Shown: positions 44,929-54,757, numbered from the stretch's first letter. The stretch: DNA of 64,000 bases from RGIG3701 sp964438515 (GCA_964438515.1 CAYTLK010000002.1:84085-148084); one strand, 5' to 3'. The notes: generated from the sequence alone by a model not told the origin. Numbers and translations: made by a program.

Positions 44929-45843
44929 ATGGGACTTTTCGGGCTGATTAAGCGTGGTTTGGAAAAAACCAAGCAGATTTTGAATACCGATATTCGTGAC
45001 CTTTTTAAGAAAGAAGGGCGTCTGGTAGATGATGCTTTCCTGGAAGAGCTTTTCGCGTCGATGATTCGGACCGACATGGGGGTCGAGGCGGCGAAGGAGA
45101 TTCGGGAGGAAATCGCGAAGGAGTTCCGCGGACGTGTTGTTTTTCTCGACGATCTCATCGAAGCCGTGAAAAAAAGGCTGAAAATCATCATGAAACAGGA
45201 TGCCGCCCCCGTTCAGCTGCAGGAAAACGGAACGACCGTCATTATGGTTTGCGGCGTGAACGGAAGCGGAAAAACCACTTCAATCGCAAAACTTACGAAA
45301 ATGTTCCGCGATCAGGGAAAAACGGTCCTTTTAGGTGCTGCGGACACTTTTCGGGCGGCGGCGGTTGAACAGCTTACGGTTTGGGCGGGACGCCTCGGTG
45401 CGGAAATCGTGACGGGACCTTCCGGAAGCGACCCTGCAAGCGTCGCGTACAAGGCGGTGGAAACGGCTCTCGCGAAAAAAATAGACGTCTGCATCGTCGA
45501 CACGGCCGGCCGGCTTCAAACTCAGGTGAATTTAATGCGCGAACTGGAGAAAATTCATCGCGTCATTGGGAAAGTCTGTCCCGACGCTCCGCATGAAATT
45601 TTGCTCGTTCTCGACGCTACAACCGGTCAAAACGGAATCAGTCAGGCGAAACATTTCACCGAATCGGTACATTGTAACGGTCTCATCCTTGCAAAACTCG
45701 ACGGAACGGCAAAAGGAGGCTGCGCGGTCGCCATTCGGAAGCAGGTGAATCTTCCGGTAAAATACATCGGTGTCGGCGAGAAAGCGGCCGATTTTGCGCT
45801 TTTCAATCCCGATGAGTACGTCGATGCGATGTTCGCGAACTGA
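44929..45843 (+). CDS. ftsY: Signal recognition particle receptor FtsY
   Basis: SRP receptor GTPase that docks ribosome-SRP complexes to the membrane. The 304 aa comprise the N domain (1-90) and G domain with GVNGSGKTT (109-117), AADTFRAAAVEQL, VDTAGRLQTQ, KLDGTAKGG and GVGEKAADF. The acidic A domain of E. coli FtsY is absent, as in many bacteria. AAGGAA lies before the ATG. The next gene overlaps or follows immediately. Confidence 0.96.
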   Translation: MGLFGLIKRGLEKTKQILNTDIRDLFKKEGRLVDDAFLEELFASMIRTDMGVEAAKEIREEIAKEFRGRVVFLDDLIEAVKKRLKIIMKQDAAPVQLQENGTTVIMVCGVNGSGKTTSIAKLTKMFRDQGKTVLLGAADTFRAAAVEQLTVWAGRLGAEIVTGPSGSDPASVAYKAVETALAKKIDVCIVDTAGRLQTQVNLMRELEKIHRVIGKVCPDAPHEILLVLDATTGQNGISQAKHFTESVHCNGLILAKLDGTAKGGCAVAIRKQVNLPVKYIGVGEKAADFALFNPDEYVDAMFAN

Positions 45844-47335
45844 AAAAATCGCCGAAATTCCTTCCGAAGCATCTTTTCGCCTCCGTTCGATGATGCTTCC
45901 GGGATGCTTGCTGCTGGTGCTGAATTTTTTTCTTTTAGGATGGACCAGCATTCATCATTCGGAATATTGCAACGATTTTCAGTGTGCCGTCAATCCGGAT
46001 GCGGTGACGTACGTTCAGCTCGGAAAGAATATTTGGAATGAAGGGGCGTATTCCCGGAATCCGCTTCCTCCATTTCGTCCGGATTTCAAATGGACCCCTG
46101 TTTATCCGGTTCTTGCGGGATGGATGGATCGTTTTGGCGGCGTTTCGGCTATTTTATGCTTCAACATTTTTCTGACTCTTGGTTCGTCGTTCCTTCTGGC
46201 GCGCCTCACTTTTTATTACACGCATTCGATTCGTGCGGCACAGGGAATGGGACTCCTTTTTGCGTTGGACCCGCTGTTGTGGTCGCTCAATTTGCAGGCG
46301 ATGTCGGACGTCACGTTCCTTTTTTTCCTGACTCTTGGAGCTTTTTGGACGTTTCCGGCGCTTTTTCCTGCGTTTTCAGAGTCTTCGTCTCCCGCTTCAT
46401 CCCCGACAAAGAATCTGAAATCCCGCATCCTCCCTCTTTTGGCGGGTGGAACCGCGTTTTCACTTGCGATTTTGACGCGTCCGACGGGACTGTACGTTCC
46501 GGCAGTGCTTCTGCTTGCGTTTTTCGGAGGCGCTTTTGCAAAACGAATTTCAGAAATGTTCAAACAAAAAACGTGTAAAACACAAAAAACATACAAAGAA
46601 TCGAAACTTATTCAAAATCTTCTTTTGGCGCTTCTTTTTCTTCTGTCGGCGTACCTTCCTCTGACGCTCTGGATGCTGCGGAACGCGCACGTTTTCGGAA
46701 AGTTTGAACTGTGCGGAAATCAAAACATCGTGATGGTGTATTACACCGGCGCGGGGGCGTGGGAGGTGGAACACGGCGGAACGCTTGAGGAGGCGCAGAC
46801 ACGAATTCAGCACGAATTTCATCTTCCTTCGGTTGTTGAGTGTCACAATCCGGAATCTTTCGCGCTCGATCCGGCACAAATCGACACGCAGCTGGCCGCC
46901 TGCAAACGTTCCGTGTTGTTCAAATACCCGATTTCTCTCGGAATTTCGTCGGTGGTTGGGGCGGGAAAGTCCCTTGTGGCGCACGAAACGCAGACGCTTG
47001 CGGAAATCACGCACGCTTCCGGGTCGCAGACGCCGCGGTCGTCAAGAAATCCGGCGATTTTCATCTGGTCGCTGGTTTTTCAGGGGACACTTTTACTGAC
47101 GTCCCTGTTTTTCTTTCTACTGGAACGGCGGACGATTTTGCGGAAATTTTCTGAAAATCCGGCCTTCTGTCTGGCGATTGCGGGACTGGCGGCGTATTTT
47201 CTCCTCACGATGATGCTTTCCGGGGTCGAATGCTGCGCGCGGTACCGACTTCCGCTCGTTCCCTTTCTGTACATGTGTACCGTGATTTCCTTTGGAAAAA
47301 ATCTCTCTTTTCGGCACAATCTTTCTAAAACTTGA
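45824..47335 (+). CDS. Polytopic membrane protein, probable GT-C glycosyltransferase
   Basis: About 503 aa with some 9-11 membrane segments. The early loop NPDAVTYVQLGKNIWNEGAY and GWMDRFGG are like the first periplasmic loop of ArnT/PMT-type GT-C enzymes, which transfer sugars from polyprenyl phosphate, with the acidic residue in DAVTY as the likely catalytic or metal site. The substrate is unknown. The start is uncertain: 45824 would overlap ftsY by 20 bp (coupled translation); 45890 (MMLPGCLLLVL) is the first Met at the first membrane segment; neither has a strong ribosome site. A large soluble loop (about residues 285-395) separates the last membrane segments. Confidence 0.68.
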   Translation: MRCSRTEKIAEIPSEASFRLRSMMLPGCLLLVLNFFLLGWTSIHHSEYCNDFQCAVNPDAVTYVQLGKNIWNEGAYSRNPLPPFRPDFKWTPVYPVLAGWMDRFGGVSAILCFNIFLTLGSSFLLARLTFYYTHSIRAAQGMGLLFALDPLLWSLNLQAMSDVTFLFFLTLGAFWTFPALFPAFSESSSPASSPTKNLKSRILPLLAGGTAFSLAILTRPTGLYVPAVLLLAFFGGAFAKRISEMFKQKTCKTQKTYKESKLIQNLLLALLFLLSAYLPLTLWMLRNAHVFGKFELCGNQNIVMVYYTGAGAWEVEHGGTLEEAQTRIQHEFHLPSVVECHNPESFALDPAQIDTQLAACKRSVLFKYPISLGISSVVGAGKSLVAHETQTLAEITHASGSQTPRSSRNPAIFIWSLVFQGTLLLTSLFFFLLERRTILRKFSENPAFCLAIAGLAAYFLLTMMLSGVECCARYRLPLVPFLYMCTVISFGKNLSFRHNLSKT

Positions 47336-47396
47336 ATTTTTTATTTCAACAAAAATCAAAAAAGCATAAAAATCAAGGAATTTCGGGAAATCACTC

Positions 47397-47425
47397 TTGC
47401 TTGATTTCGTCTGATTGTGTATTAA
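47397..47425 (+). promoter_or_regulatory. Sigma-70-like promoter of bamA
   Basis: TTGCTT (47397-47402), 17 bp, TATTAA (47420-47425), then AATAATGTATA (47429-47439), the same element seen near 33714 and 39026. Confidence 0.6.
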
Positions 47426-47486
47426 TGCAATAATGTATAAATTTCTCCCTGTGTGGAATCATCCCAAATAAAAAAAGAGACCGTTC

Positions 47487-50400
47487 ATGGCGCGAACGCA
47501 AATGGATCCTACGAAACAATCTTCATTTTTCCGACATCTTACGGCGTCGGTGTTGGGGAAAATGTGGTGTTTTTTAATGGCTTTTACGGCTTTTCTGCTC
47601 CTCATTTCCGCTTCGTTTGCCGAGACGGGAAACCCTTCAGAACCGGTTCAGACGGGTGAAAACGCAGTGTACATGCTTCCGGGAACGCTCAGTCCGGAGG
47701 GAAATTTCTCGAATTCGTCAGTTACAGCTTCTGAAAACGCCGCTGCGTCGCCGGGCGACCTCCTCAGTTCTCGGGCGGAAAACTCGCCGGGGAGTGAGGA
47801 ACTTGTGACGGGTGAAAATCGTGCTGAGTTGAATCTTCCGGACGGAGGTTCGATGGACATTGCGCCCGTGAATGTGCCGGTCGGAAGTGAGGCGGAGTCG
47901 CTGCTGCAGGCGGGGGGACAGGCGGAAGACGTACTTCCTGCATCGTCGGACATTCCCGGAGCTTCTGCGTCGCCGGATTCTTCGACGGCTGCAAGCACTG
48001 CGCCGGTGAGCGGGACGAACCCGGATGCGGGGGAAATCTCCTCCACTCGATGCACGGAATACGAAGGAAAAATGATTTCTGATGTACAAATTATTGGAAA
48101 TCAGAAAAATTCAGTCGAAAAAATCATGCAGTCCATCTACACGCGAGCGGGTCGGCCGTTCCACACGATCGTTTTGGATGATGATATTCGGCGTCTGAGT
48201 CAGACGCGTCTGTTTACGCTCGTGGAACCGTACATTCAGAACCGGGACGACGGTCTCGTCGTGATTTTCAACGTGAAAGAACGGGCCGTGATGCACTATC
48301 TGCGATTTCAGGGAAACGAGCACTATCGTGTTGGAACCCTCGAAAAAGAGTGCGGATTGGTTCCCGGCCGTCCTTTCAGTCCGTATGATGCGGAAGAAGG
48401 TCGAAAAAAACTGGAAACATACTATCGTTCCAAAGGTTTTGCAAAAGTTGTCGTCAAAACGATTCAGGGCGACAAAGCGGAAGACCCAGGCGTCATTTAC
48501 CTCATCAATGAGGGACCGCGTTTTCGCGTGTGGAGTACGACTTTTGTCGGAAATACGATCGTTTCGAGCGCGCGTTTGAAAACCATCGTACAAAGCAAAC
48601 CGGGGATTTTTTGGTTCCAGAGCGAGCTGCGGGAAGAAAGTCTGCAGGAGGACATTCGGAAGCTCGAAGATTACTATCGGCGCCTCGGGTTCTTTTATGC
48701 GCGTATCGGACGCCGCGTCAAACGGTCGAGCGATTCCGGCTGGAACGAAGTGACGTTCGTCATTGAGGAAGGTCCGCAGGCGAAAATTCATGAAATTCGT
48801 TACGTCGGAAACGAACAGTTCGACGCGGCGCTTCTGCTTGAGGACATGAAAATTCACGAAGGAAAACCGTACAATAAAGACCGTCTTGATTTAAGCATCA
48901 ATCGTGTGCGGCTTCGTTACGGTCGGCAGGGGTACGTTTTTGCGGACATCAATGCGGAAGCGCGCATGTTGGACGATCCGGGACAGTGCGACATCGTTTT
49001 TTCGATTAAAGAAGGAAAAACGTATCGCGTCGGGCGAGTGAATGTACTGATTGAAGGGGAATTTCCGCATACGCAGATTTCTACGGTGCTGAATCGACTC
49101 TCCATCAAGCCGGGCGACCTCGTAAACGTGTACGAGCTTCGGCAGTCGGAACGGCGTTTGAAGTCGTCGCAGCTCTTTGCAGCAGACCCCAGCGAGGGAA
49201 AAATGCCGCGTTTGGTTTATTCTCCGCCGGAATTGAGCGGTGAGGAAGAAATTGCGGCGCAGATTGGAAGTAATGCAGGAAGCGTCTCGCAAAACGGAAA
49301 TTCCGGTTCCTCTTCGGGTTCCGCCGAATCGGGAAGCGGCAGAAGTTCCGGCTCTGCGGGGGCTGCGAGTGTCGGCGGCGGTGCGGGCCGCGACGCGCTT
49401 TCGGGCGGTCAGACGCAAAAAGTTTTCAAAGTGGCGGTTGCGGACGTGGATGATTCTTTCACCCTCGGACCCAACGAAGAGTTTTTGGACGTCAACATCC
49501 ACACCCTTTTGCGTTCTGTGGAGCGTCCGGACGATGCGGCTGCGGAAAAGGATGCGTCTTCCGATGAATCGAATGATGTGCAAAATTCAAGAAGCGAAGC
49601 CGTTTCGTCTTCGGATCCGATGGAAAATGTGTGGTGCATGGAACTTGTGGACCGACGGACCGGCGCCGCGTATCGGACGTACGAATTTCCTGAAAATGCG
49701 GAAGATTTGTACTTGAACGGACGTGTCGGCGTCTCGAACGACGATCCCGAATATGCGGACGCTCCGATTTCCGTACGAGAAGTTTCGCACCCTGTAACGC
49801 CCAGAACGTTTCAACCTGAAACATCTCAACCTGAAACATCGCAGCTTGGAACATCTCAGCCTGTGGTGTATCGAACGAATTACACGCCGAATTCTTCGTA
49901 CGAAAATCCTGTTTCTTACACGTCGAATGGAAGTTCGACGGACGGAAATGTGCCGCTCAAGCAAATTCCCGTGTACGATGAGGGGGCAGACGACACCGGC
50001 GCAGCGGTCGTTCGCGGAAACAATCCGGAAAACGGTACAGTTTCGGCGACTGGTGCAGCTTCAGCAACTGGTGCAGCTTCAACGAACGGTACAGCTTCAG
50101 GAACGGCGCCGTCGTGGGCGTCGGAAGAGCTTGCGGAGGCGGAACCTCCTGCGCAGATTGAAAGCGTGAATCCCCGAACGGGTCAGGCGATGTCGCCTCC
50201 GCCGCAGCCGGGAATCAGCAACCCGGATGTGACGCCGTACACGCAGCACATCAGCGACGCGCCGCCGGAGGGTTATTCGTTGGGCGACTGGCAGCGCTGG
50301 TCTTTACCGATTACGGCGCAAATGGAAGAAACCACCACAGGCCGCGTGATGTTTTCGCTGGGTGTGAGTTCCGACTCGGGTTTGGTCGGATCCGTTGTGG

Positions 50401-51371
50401 TGGACGAACAAAACTTCGATATTTGTCGTTGGCCGCGTTCGTGGAGCGAGGTTAAAAACGGCACATCATGGCGCGGCCGCGGTCAGCATTTCCGATTGGA
50501 AGCGACGCCTGGTACGGAAGTTTCGCGATACGTTGTGAGTTTCGACGAACCGTACCTTTTCAACTCCCAAATCGGCTTGGGAACGAGCGCGATGTACTAC
50601 GAACGGTCGTATGATTACTGGGATGAACGTCGTACAGGCGGTCAGATCAACCTAAGCCGCGCACTCACGCATGATTTACGTGCGTATATCGGTTTTCGAG
50701 GATACGATGTGTTTCTCGACGACCCCGTTGCGTCGCCGCCTTCCCGTTTGGCCGACGCGCTGGGACACTCGACCCTTCTCGGATTCAGTTTCCGACTGGT
50801 TCAGGACCGCCGCGACAGTTCGTATTTGCCGACCGAAGGATATTATGCGTCGATTGAACTTGAAGAAGTGGTGGGAACGTGGCAGTATCCGCGTTTCAAC
50901 GCACAGTTTAAGAAATACTGGCTTCTGCATGAACGTGCCGACATGTCGGGGCGTCACGTGCTGAGTTTCACCTCCTCCTTTGCGTGGACGGGCGACAACA
51001 CACCCGTTTACGAGTCGTATTTTGCAGGCGGTTCCGCCACGATCCGAGGTTTCGACTATCGCGGCGTTTCACCTCTCGAAAAGGGATTGGCGATGGGCGG
51101 AAACATGATGATTTTGGCGTCGATGGAATATTTGTTCCCAATTACGGCCAACGATATGATTCGCGGCGTTCTTTTCTGCGATACGGGTACCGTTCAGCCG
51201 TATATTGACGACTGGCAGGATTGCTACCGTGTGTCGCTCGGTGCCGGTTTCCGTATTTCGATGCCGATGCTGGGTCCGGCTCCGATGGCGCTCGACTTTG
51301 CCGTCCCGGTGGTTCACGAAGACGGCGACGATCGACAGTTGTTCAGTTTTACCATGGGCTGGCTGCGTTAA
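47487..51371 (+). CDS. bamA: Outer-membrane assembly protein BamA with large insertion
   Basis: Omp85 insertase that folds beta-barrels into the outer membrane, so its presence supports a diderm envelope. After a signal segment (MAFTAFLLLISASFA), residues about 40-185 are a disordered acidic region. POTRA domains run from about 190 to 580 (MISDVQIIGNQKNS; VGNEQFDAALLLEDM; KTYRVGRVNVLIEGEFPHTQ). A ~350-residue Ser/Gly/Ala/Thr-rich insertion follows (about 580-930) with short repeats (QPETS; GAASATGAAS). The C-terminal barrel carries the loop-6 motif IRGFDYRG and ends SFTMGWLR, without the usual terminal Phe. At 1294 aa it is well over the E. coli 810. No other Bam component is adjacent. Confidence 0.93.
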   Translation: MARTQMDPTKQSSFFRHLTASVLGKMWCFLMAFTAFLLLISASFAETGNPSEPVQTGENAVYMLPGTLSPEGNFSNSSVTASENAAASPGDLLSSRAENSPGSEELVTGENRAELNLPDGGSMDIAPVNVPVGSEAESLLQAGGQAEDVLPASSDIPGASASPDSSTAASTAPVSGTNPDAGEISSTRCTEYEGKMISDVQIIGNQKNSVEKIMQSIYTRAGRPFHTIVLDDDIRRLSQTRLFTLVEPYIQNRDDGLVVIFNVKERAVMHYLRFQGNEHYRVGTLEKECGLVPGRPFSPYDAEEGRKKLETYYRSKGFAKVVVKTIQGDKAEDPGVIYLINEGPRFRVWSTTFVGNTIVSSARLKTIVQSKPGIFWFQSELREESLQEDIRKLEDYYRRLGFFYARIGRRVKRSSDSGWNEVTFVIEEGPQAKIHEIRYVGNEQFDAALLLEDMKIHEGKPYNKDRLDLSINRVRLRYGRQGYVFADINAEARMLDDPGQCDIVFSIKEGKTYRVGRVNVLIEGEFPHTQISTVLNRLSIKPGDLVNVYELRQSERRLKSSQLFAADPSEGKMPRLVYSPPELSGEEEIAAQIGSNAGSVSQNGNSGSSSGSAESGSGRSSGSAGAASVGGGAGRDALSGGQTQKVFKVAVADVDDSFTLGPNEEFLDVNIHTLLRSVERPDDAAAEKDASSDESNDVQNSRSEAVSSSDPMENVWCMELVDRRTGAAYRTYEFPENAEDLYLNGRVGVSNDDPEYADAPISVREVSHPVTPRTFQPETSQPETSQLGTSQPVVYRTNYTPNSSYENPVSYTSNGSSTDGNVPLKQIPVYDEGADDTGAAVVRGNNPENGTVSATGAASATGAASTNGTASGTAPSWASEELAEAEPPAQIESVNPRTGQAMSPPPQPGISNPDVTPYTQHISDAPPEGYSLGDWQRWSLPITAQMEETTTGRVMFSLGVSSDSGLVGSVVVDEQNFDICRWPRSWSEVKNGTSWRGRGQHFRLEATPGTEVSRYVVSFDEPYLFNSQIGLGTSAMYYERSYDYWDERRTGGQINLSRALTHDLRAYIGFRGYDVFLDDPVASPPSRLADALGHSTLLGFSFRLVQDRRDSSYLPTEGYYASIELEEVVGTWQYPRFNAQFKKYWLLHERADMSGRHVLSFTSSFAWTGDNTPVYESYFAGGSATIRGFDYRGVSPLEKGLAMGGNMMILASMEYLFPITANDMIRGVLFCDTGTVQPYIDDWQDCYRVSLGAGFRISMPMLGPAPMALDFAVPVVHEDGDDRQLFSFTMGWLR
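49806..50100 (+). repeat. Short in-frame repeats in the BamA insertion
   Basis: A 15-bp unit encoding QPETS (about 49812-49862) and an 18-bp unit encoding GAASAT/GTASGT (about 50049-50100), each two to four copies. Confidence 0.8.
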
Positions 51372-51502
51372 AGGAAGTTTCCTTCCAGAACCTCGCGGAA
51401 AATTTGAGGGACGTCCTACTATTATTTTTTCAAATTTCTGATAAAATGATATAAAAAGGACGGCGTAAAACTCACCCGCAAAAAAACTTTACGGATCAAA
51501 TT

Positions 51503-52621
51503 ATGGAAAAGGAAATTACAGATCGCATAAAAACGATTCACAAACGGCTCGGTCTCCTGAAAGACTCCCTCAAATACGACGAGAAAACGGCGCGCGTCAA
51601 GGAAATTGAACTCCAGATGGTTTCTGATACGGATTTCTGGACCGTTCCGGAAAAAACGACCAAACTCGTGACGGAACTCAAAGGAATGAAATCCGTTTTG
51701 AAACCGCTTAACGATGCGTGGAGCACCATGGAAGACATCGAAACCATGGTCGAAATGGCAGACGAAGACCCTTCTTTTGAGGAGGAAGTCCCAAAACAGC
51801 TCGAAACGCTTGAAAAAGATCTCGACCACCTCGAACTCCTCACCCTGTTAGGCGGTCCGAACGATAATTGTGACGCAATTCTTACAATCAATGCGCGCGA
51901 CGGCGGAACGGATGCGAACGACTGGGCCGACATGCTGCTGCGAATGTACATCAACTGGGGACAGATGCAGGGGTACAAGGTGGAAATTCTCGACCGTCTC
52001 GAAAATGACGAAGCGGGAATCAACAGCGCCGCCATCGCCATTCGCGGTCCGCTCGCCTACGGATACCTCAAAGGGGAGGCGGGAATGCACCGTCTCGTTC
52101 GTATTTCCCCCTTCAATTCCGAAGGAAAACGGCAAACGAGTTTTGCCGCTGTGGATGTGGACCCGGATGTGGATGATTCGGTGGAAGTGGAACTGCGCGA
52201 CCAGGATATTCGTGAAGACGTCTTCCGTTCAAGCGGTGCGGGCGGTCAGCACGTGAATAAAACGTCGAGCGCCATTCGTCTCACGCACCTTCCGACGGGA
52301 ATCGTCGTGCAGTGTCAGAACGAACGTTCCCAGCATCAAAACCGCGCAATGGCGCTGAAAATGCTGCGTGCGCGTCTCGCGAGAGTCGAAGAGGAAAAAC
52401 GAGAACAGGAACAGGCCGACAAATACAACGAAAAGGCCAAAGTCGGATTCGGGTCTCAGATTCGAAACTACTTCCTCCATCCCGATCAGCGTGTGAAAGA
52501 TGCGCGAACGGGTTACTACATGGGGAATTTTCATGCGGTTCTCGACGGGAATATTCAGGGATTTCTCGATGCGTATCTCCGCTGGTCCGTCAAAGGGGAA
52601 AGAGTCTCTGATGTTGATTAA
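51503..52621 (+). CDS. prfB: Peptide chain release factor 2, no programmed frameshift
   Basis: Recognises UAA and UGA and releases the peptide. The 372 aa contain the stop-codon tripeptide SPF (202-204) and the catalytic GGQ (247-249, SSGAGGQHVNK). The frame is continuous through the place (around residue 25, GLLKDSLKYDEK) where many bacteria have an in-frame UGA and +1 frameshift; here that autoregulation is absent. No clear ribosome site is seen before the ATG. Downstream is a strong hairpin facing the convergent sat gene. Confidence 0.96.
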   Translation: MEKEITDRIKTIHKRLGLLKDSLKYDEKTARVKEIELQMVSDTDFWTVPEKTTKLVTELKGMKSVLKPLNDAWSTMEDIETMVEMADEDPSFEEEVPKQLETLEKDLDHLELLTLLGGPNDNCDAILTINARDGGTDANDWADMLLRMYINWGQMQGYKVEILDRLENDEAGINSAAIAIRGPLAYGYLKGEAGMHRLVRISPFNSEGKRQTSFAAVDVDPDVDDSVEVELRDQDIREDVFRSSGAGGQHVNKTSSAIRLTHLPTGIVVQCQNERSQHQNRAMALKMLRARLARVEEEKREQEQADKYNEKAKVGFGSQIRNYFLHPDQRVKDARTGYYMGNFHAVLDGNIQGFLDAYLRWSVKGERVSDVD

Positions 52622-52635
52622 AGAACGGTTTTCAT

Positions 52636-52664
52636 GCGTGATTCACACCGTGTGAGAATCACGC
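52636..52664. repeat. 29-bp near-perfect palindrome after prfB
   Basis: GCGTGATTC, A, CAC, CGT, GTG, A, GAATCACGC: a 12-bp stem with one A-A mismatch. No T-run follows, so it may be an RNA-stabilising hairpin or a protein site. Confidence 0.7.
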
Positions 52665-52682
52665 TGTCCGTCGAGACGTAAC

Positions 52683-52732
52683 GGTCGCGGGAAAAAACAT
52701 TTTGAATGTTGTTTTTCCCCACGACCCTTTTT
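52683..52732 (+). terminator. Terminator between prfB and sat
   Basis: GGTCG and GGGAAAAA...CATT (from 52683) pair with AATG...TTTTTCCC and CGACC (to 52726), followed by TTTTT. The A/T-rich stem could act on both strands. Confidence 0.75.
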
Positions 52733-52772
52733 AATATTTACGACCCTTTTTTAATACTTCGTTTTTGCGTTC

Positions 52773-54035
52773 TTATTTGTTTTCGCTCATCGCGGCACTC
52801 AGAATCGCGCTTGTGCTTTCACGCATGATGCGCGGATCCACGTGCTTTCCTTCTTTGAGCGTCTTGCGGACGTCTTTTCCGGAAATGAATACGGGTTTTT
52901 CGTCTTTATGATGTTCCATGAGGTCCACACGGCCAATTGATTCGTAGTAAGCTGCAAAACCAACGTTGAGATTGCTGATTTTCAGGTCGCCGTTGAGGTG
53001 TTTGAAGATTTCCTGCGCATCAAAGTCGCCCCAGATGGCCGTTCCGTCTTTGTAGGGCGCGTCCGCGTGTTTGCGGCCGATGATGATGTCGGTAAAACCA
53101 AAGTTCTGACGATAAATCGCGTGCATGACCGCTTCTTTCGGTCCGCCGTAGAACATTTTAATGTCGAGTCCGAGCAGAATTACACGGTCCGGAACGCTTT
53201 CGCCGCGAGCCGTCCAGAGTTCCGTGTCGCTGTCGCCCTCACCGAGCGACCGATTTTCGATCAGTTTTTCGTACGTTTGCATGCGGATTTCTGCACACAC
53301 ATCGTCCCCTTTCGTCTCACCGATGAGCGGGTTGAGGCACGCGCCGGCATTGAATCCCTGACGAATCAGCGTTTCGAGGCCGTAAACAAGGGCATATTCG
53401 TGCGCACGGTGCAGCGGGTTGCGCGTCTGAAACGCCACGCAGCGATTCCAGCCTTTCGTCTCGAGCAGCACACGCACTTCACGCGGACTCAAAACGTATT
53501 TTCCGAAGCTTGGATTTTTAGGCTGCGGCAAAACCTGAATTGTTCCGCCCAGGAGCCAGTCTTTTCCCGCATCGTTCACCAGCACCATGTCGGCGCCGGG
53601 ATGGTCGGTTCGGTCCGTCAAATAGACCTTTTTGATGTAATCCATTTTGTCCCACGGATACACGTCGGTCACGTCCACCGTCGCGATGATTTCGTCTTTC
53701 GAATTGACAAGCGCGACTTTCTGACCGGGTTTGATCGTCTCCGCAAGTTCTTTCGTCATGGGAAACGCGAGCGGAATCGTCCAGGCGTATTTTTTGCCTT
53801 CGTAAATGATGCACTCTTCGTTCAGCACGCGATTCCATGTTTCGGAATCCATCGGACCCGTGAGCGGACTCAGGCCGCCGTCGCCAAAACGGTAAACCGT
53901 CGAGAGGTCCGCGTCGGAGACCGGCACACGTACGAGCGAGGCGGCTTCCGCCAAAAAGTCCTCTTTTTTGCAGTCACAAACAGTACAGCAAACCGGTTCC
54001 TGTAAACCACCGTGCGGAAGAATGAGTTGAGCCAT
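52773..54035 (-). CDS. sat: Sulfate adenylyltransferase (ATP sulfurylase)
   Basis: Makes adenosine 5'-phosphosulfate from ATP and sulfate (or the reverse). The 420 aa show the PUA-like N-terminal part and the nucleotidyltransferase core with QTRNP (203-207), HRAH (209-212) and GRKHAD. No APS-kinase domain is fused. ATG 54035 (MAQLILPHGG) has AGGA upstream; a longer in-frame start at 54095 does not. A near-N-terminal cysteine group (CCTVCDC) is unusual. No aprAB, cysC, cysH or dsr gene is adjacent, so an assimilatory or dissimilatory role cannot be told. Confidence 0.95.
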   Translation of the reverse strand: MAQLILPHGGLQEPVCCTVCDCKKEDFLAEAASLVRVPVSDADLSTVYRFGDGGLSPLTGPMDSETWNRVLNEECIIYEGKKYAWTIPLAFPMTKELAETIKPGQKVALVNSKDEIIATVDVTDVYPWDKMDYIKKVYLTDRTDHPGADMVLVNDAGKDWLLGGTIQVLPQPKNPSFGKYVLSPREVRVLLETKGWNRCVAFQTRNPLHRAHEYALVYGLETLIRQGFNAGACLNPLIGETKGDDVCAEIRMQTYEKLIENRSLGEGDSDTELWTARGESVPDRVILLGLDIKMFYGGPKEAVMHAIYRQNFGFTDIIIGRKHADAPYKDGTAIWGDFDAQEIFKHLNGDLKISNLNVGFAAYYESIGRVDLMEHHKDEKPVFISGKDVRKTLKEGKHVDPRIMRESTSAILSAAMSENK

Positions 54036-54136
54036 GAGAAAAAATCCTGTTCTAAAACAATTTATGATAAATGTACGAACCCAAAAATCAAACATGGAGG
54101 AAGAAAGAGCGAAAAAACGACTTTCTTCCTGCTTGA

Positions 54137-54601
54137 TTAACGGATTTCACCGTTTGCAATGTCTTTTTCGATAGCGGCAATTTTTTCGATGCGGCGCAAA
54201 TGACGTCCGCCTTCGAATTCCGTTTCCAGCCATTTATTAATGACGCGTTCCATGGCGCTTGTGCCGAGCATGTCGCCCGAGAGGCACAAAACGTTCAGAT
54301 TATTGTGACGCCGACTGATTTCAGCCGTCAGTTCGTCACTGCAGACCGCAGCGCGCACACCGGGGAATTTGTTGGCCACAATCGACATTCCGATTCCTGT
54401 TCCGCAAATCAAAATTCCGCGATCGGCTTCGTTTTTACTGACAAGAGCGGCGACCTGACGTGCAACGTCGGGATAATCGACGGTATTGTCCGTCACAACT
54501 CCGCAACACTCGACGACTTCATGGCCTGCATTTCGCAGCAGGTCGATTGCCATCGATTTCATGGTTAGACCTCGGTGATCACTTCCAATCGCAATACGCA
54601 T
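54137..54601 (-). CDS. rpiB: Ribose-5-phosphate isomerase B
   Basis: Interconverts ribose 5-phosphate and ribulose 5-phosphate in the pentose phosphate pathway. The 154 aa begin MRIAIGSDHRG with the RpiB fold; the catalytic Cys is C66 (ILICGTGIGMSIVANK), and the loop DELTAEISRRHNNLNVLCLSG is conserved. ACAGGAAC lies before the ATG. The related RpiB/LacAB family includes other aldose isomerases, so the exact substrate is inferred. It lies 101 bp upstream of sat on the same strand. Confidence 0.94.
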   Translation of the reverse strand: MRIAIGSDHRGLTMKSMAIDLLRNAGHEVVECCGVVTDNTVDYPDVARQVAALVSKNEADRGILICGTGIGMSIVANKFPGVRAAVCSDELTAEISRRHNNLNVLCLSGDMLGTSAMERVINKWLETEFEGGRHLRRIEKIAAIEKDIANGEIR

Positions 54602-54757
54602 GATAGTTCCTGTCTTTACACTTGAATTCCATGGAATACCCTGTCCCTAAAAGGGACGAATAGTTTCGATTGTTATTTTAGCATATTTTCAGTTTTTTAC
54701 AAGCGGGTAGGGAACGGTTTTTCAAAAAATTCATCCATCTTGTGTGGATACGAGGTG

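Noticed and set aside
51503..51600. Programmed frameshift site in prfB
   Set aside because: The frame is open and no UGA lies in frame near codon 26.
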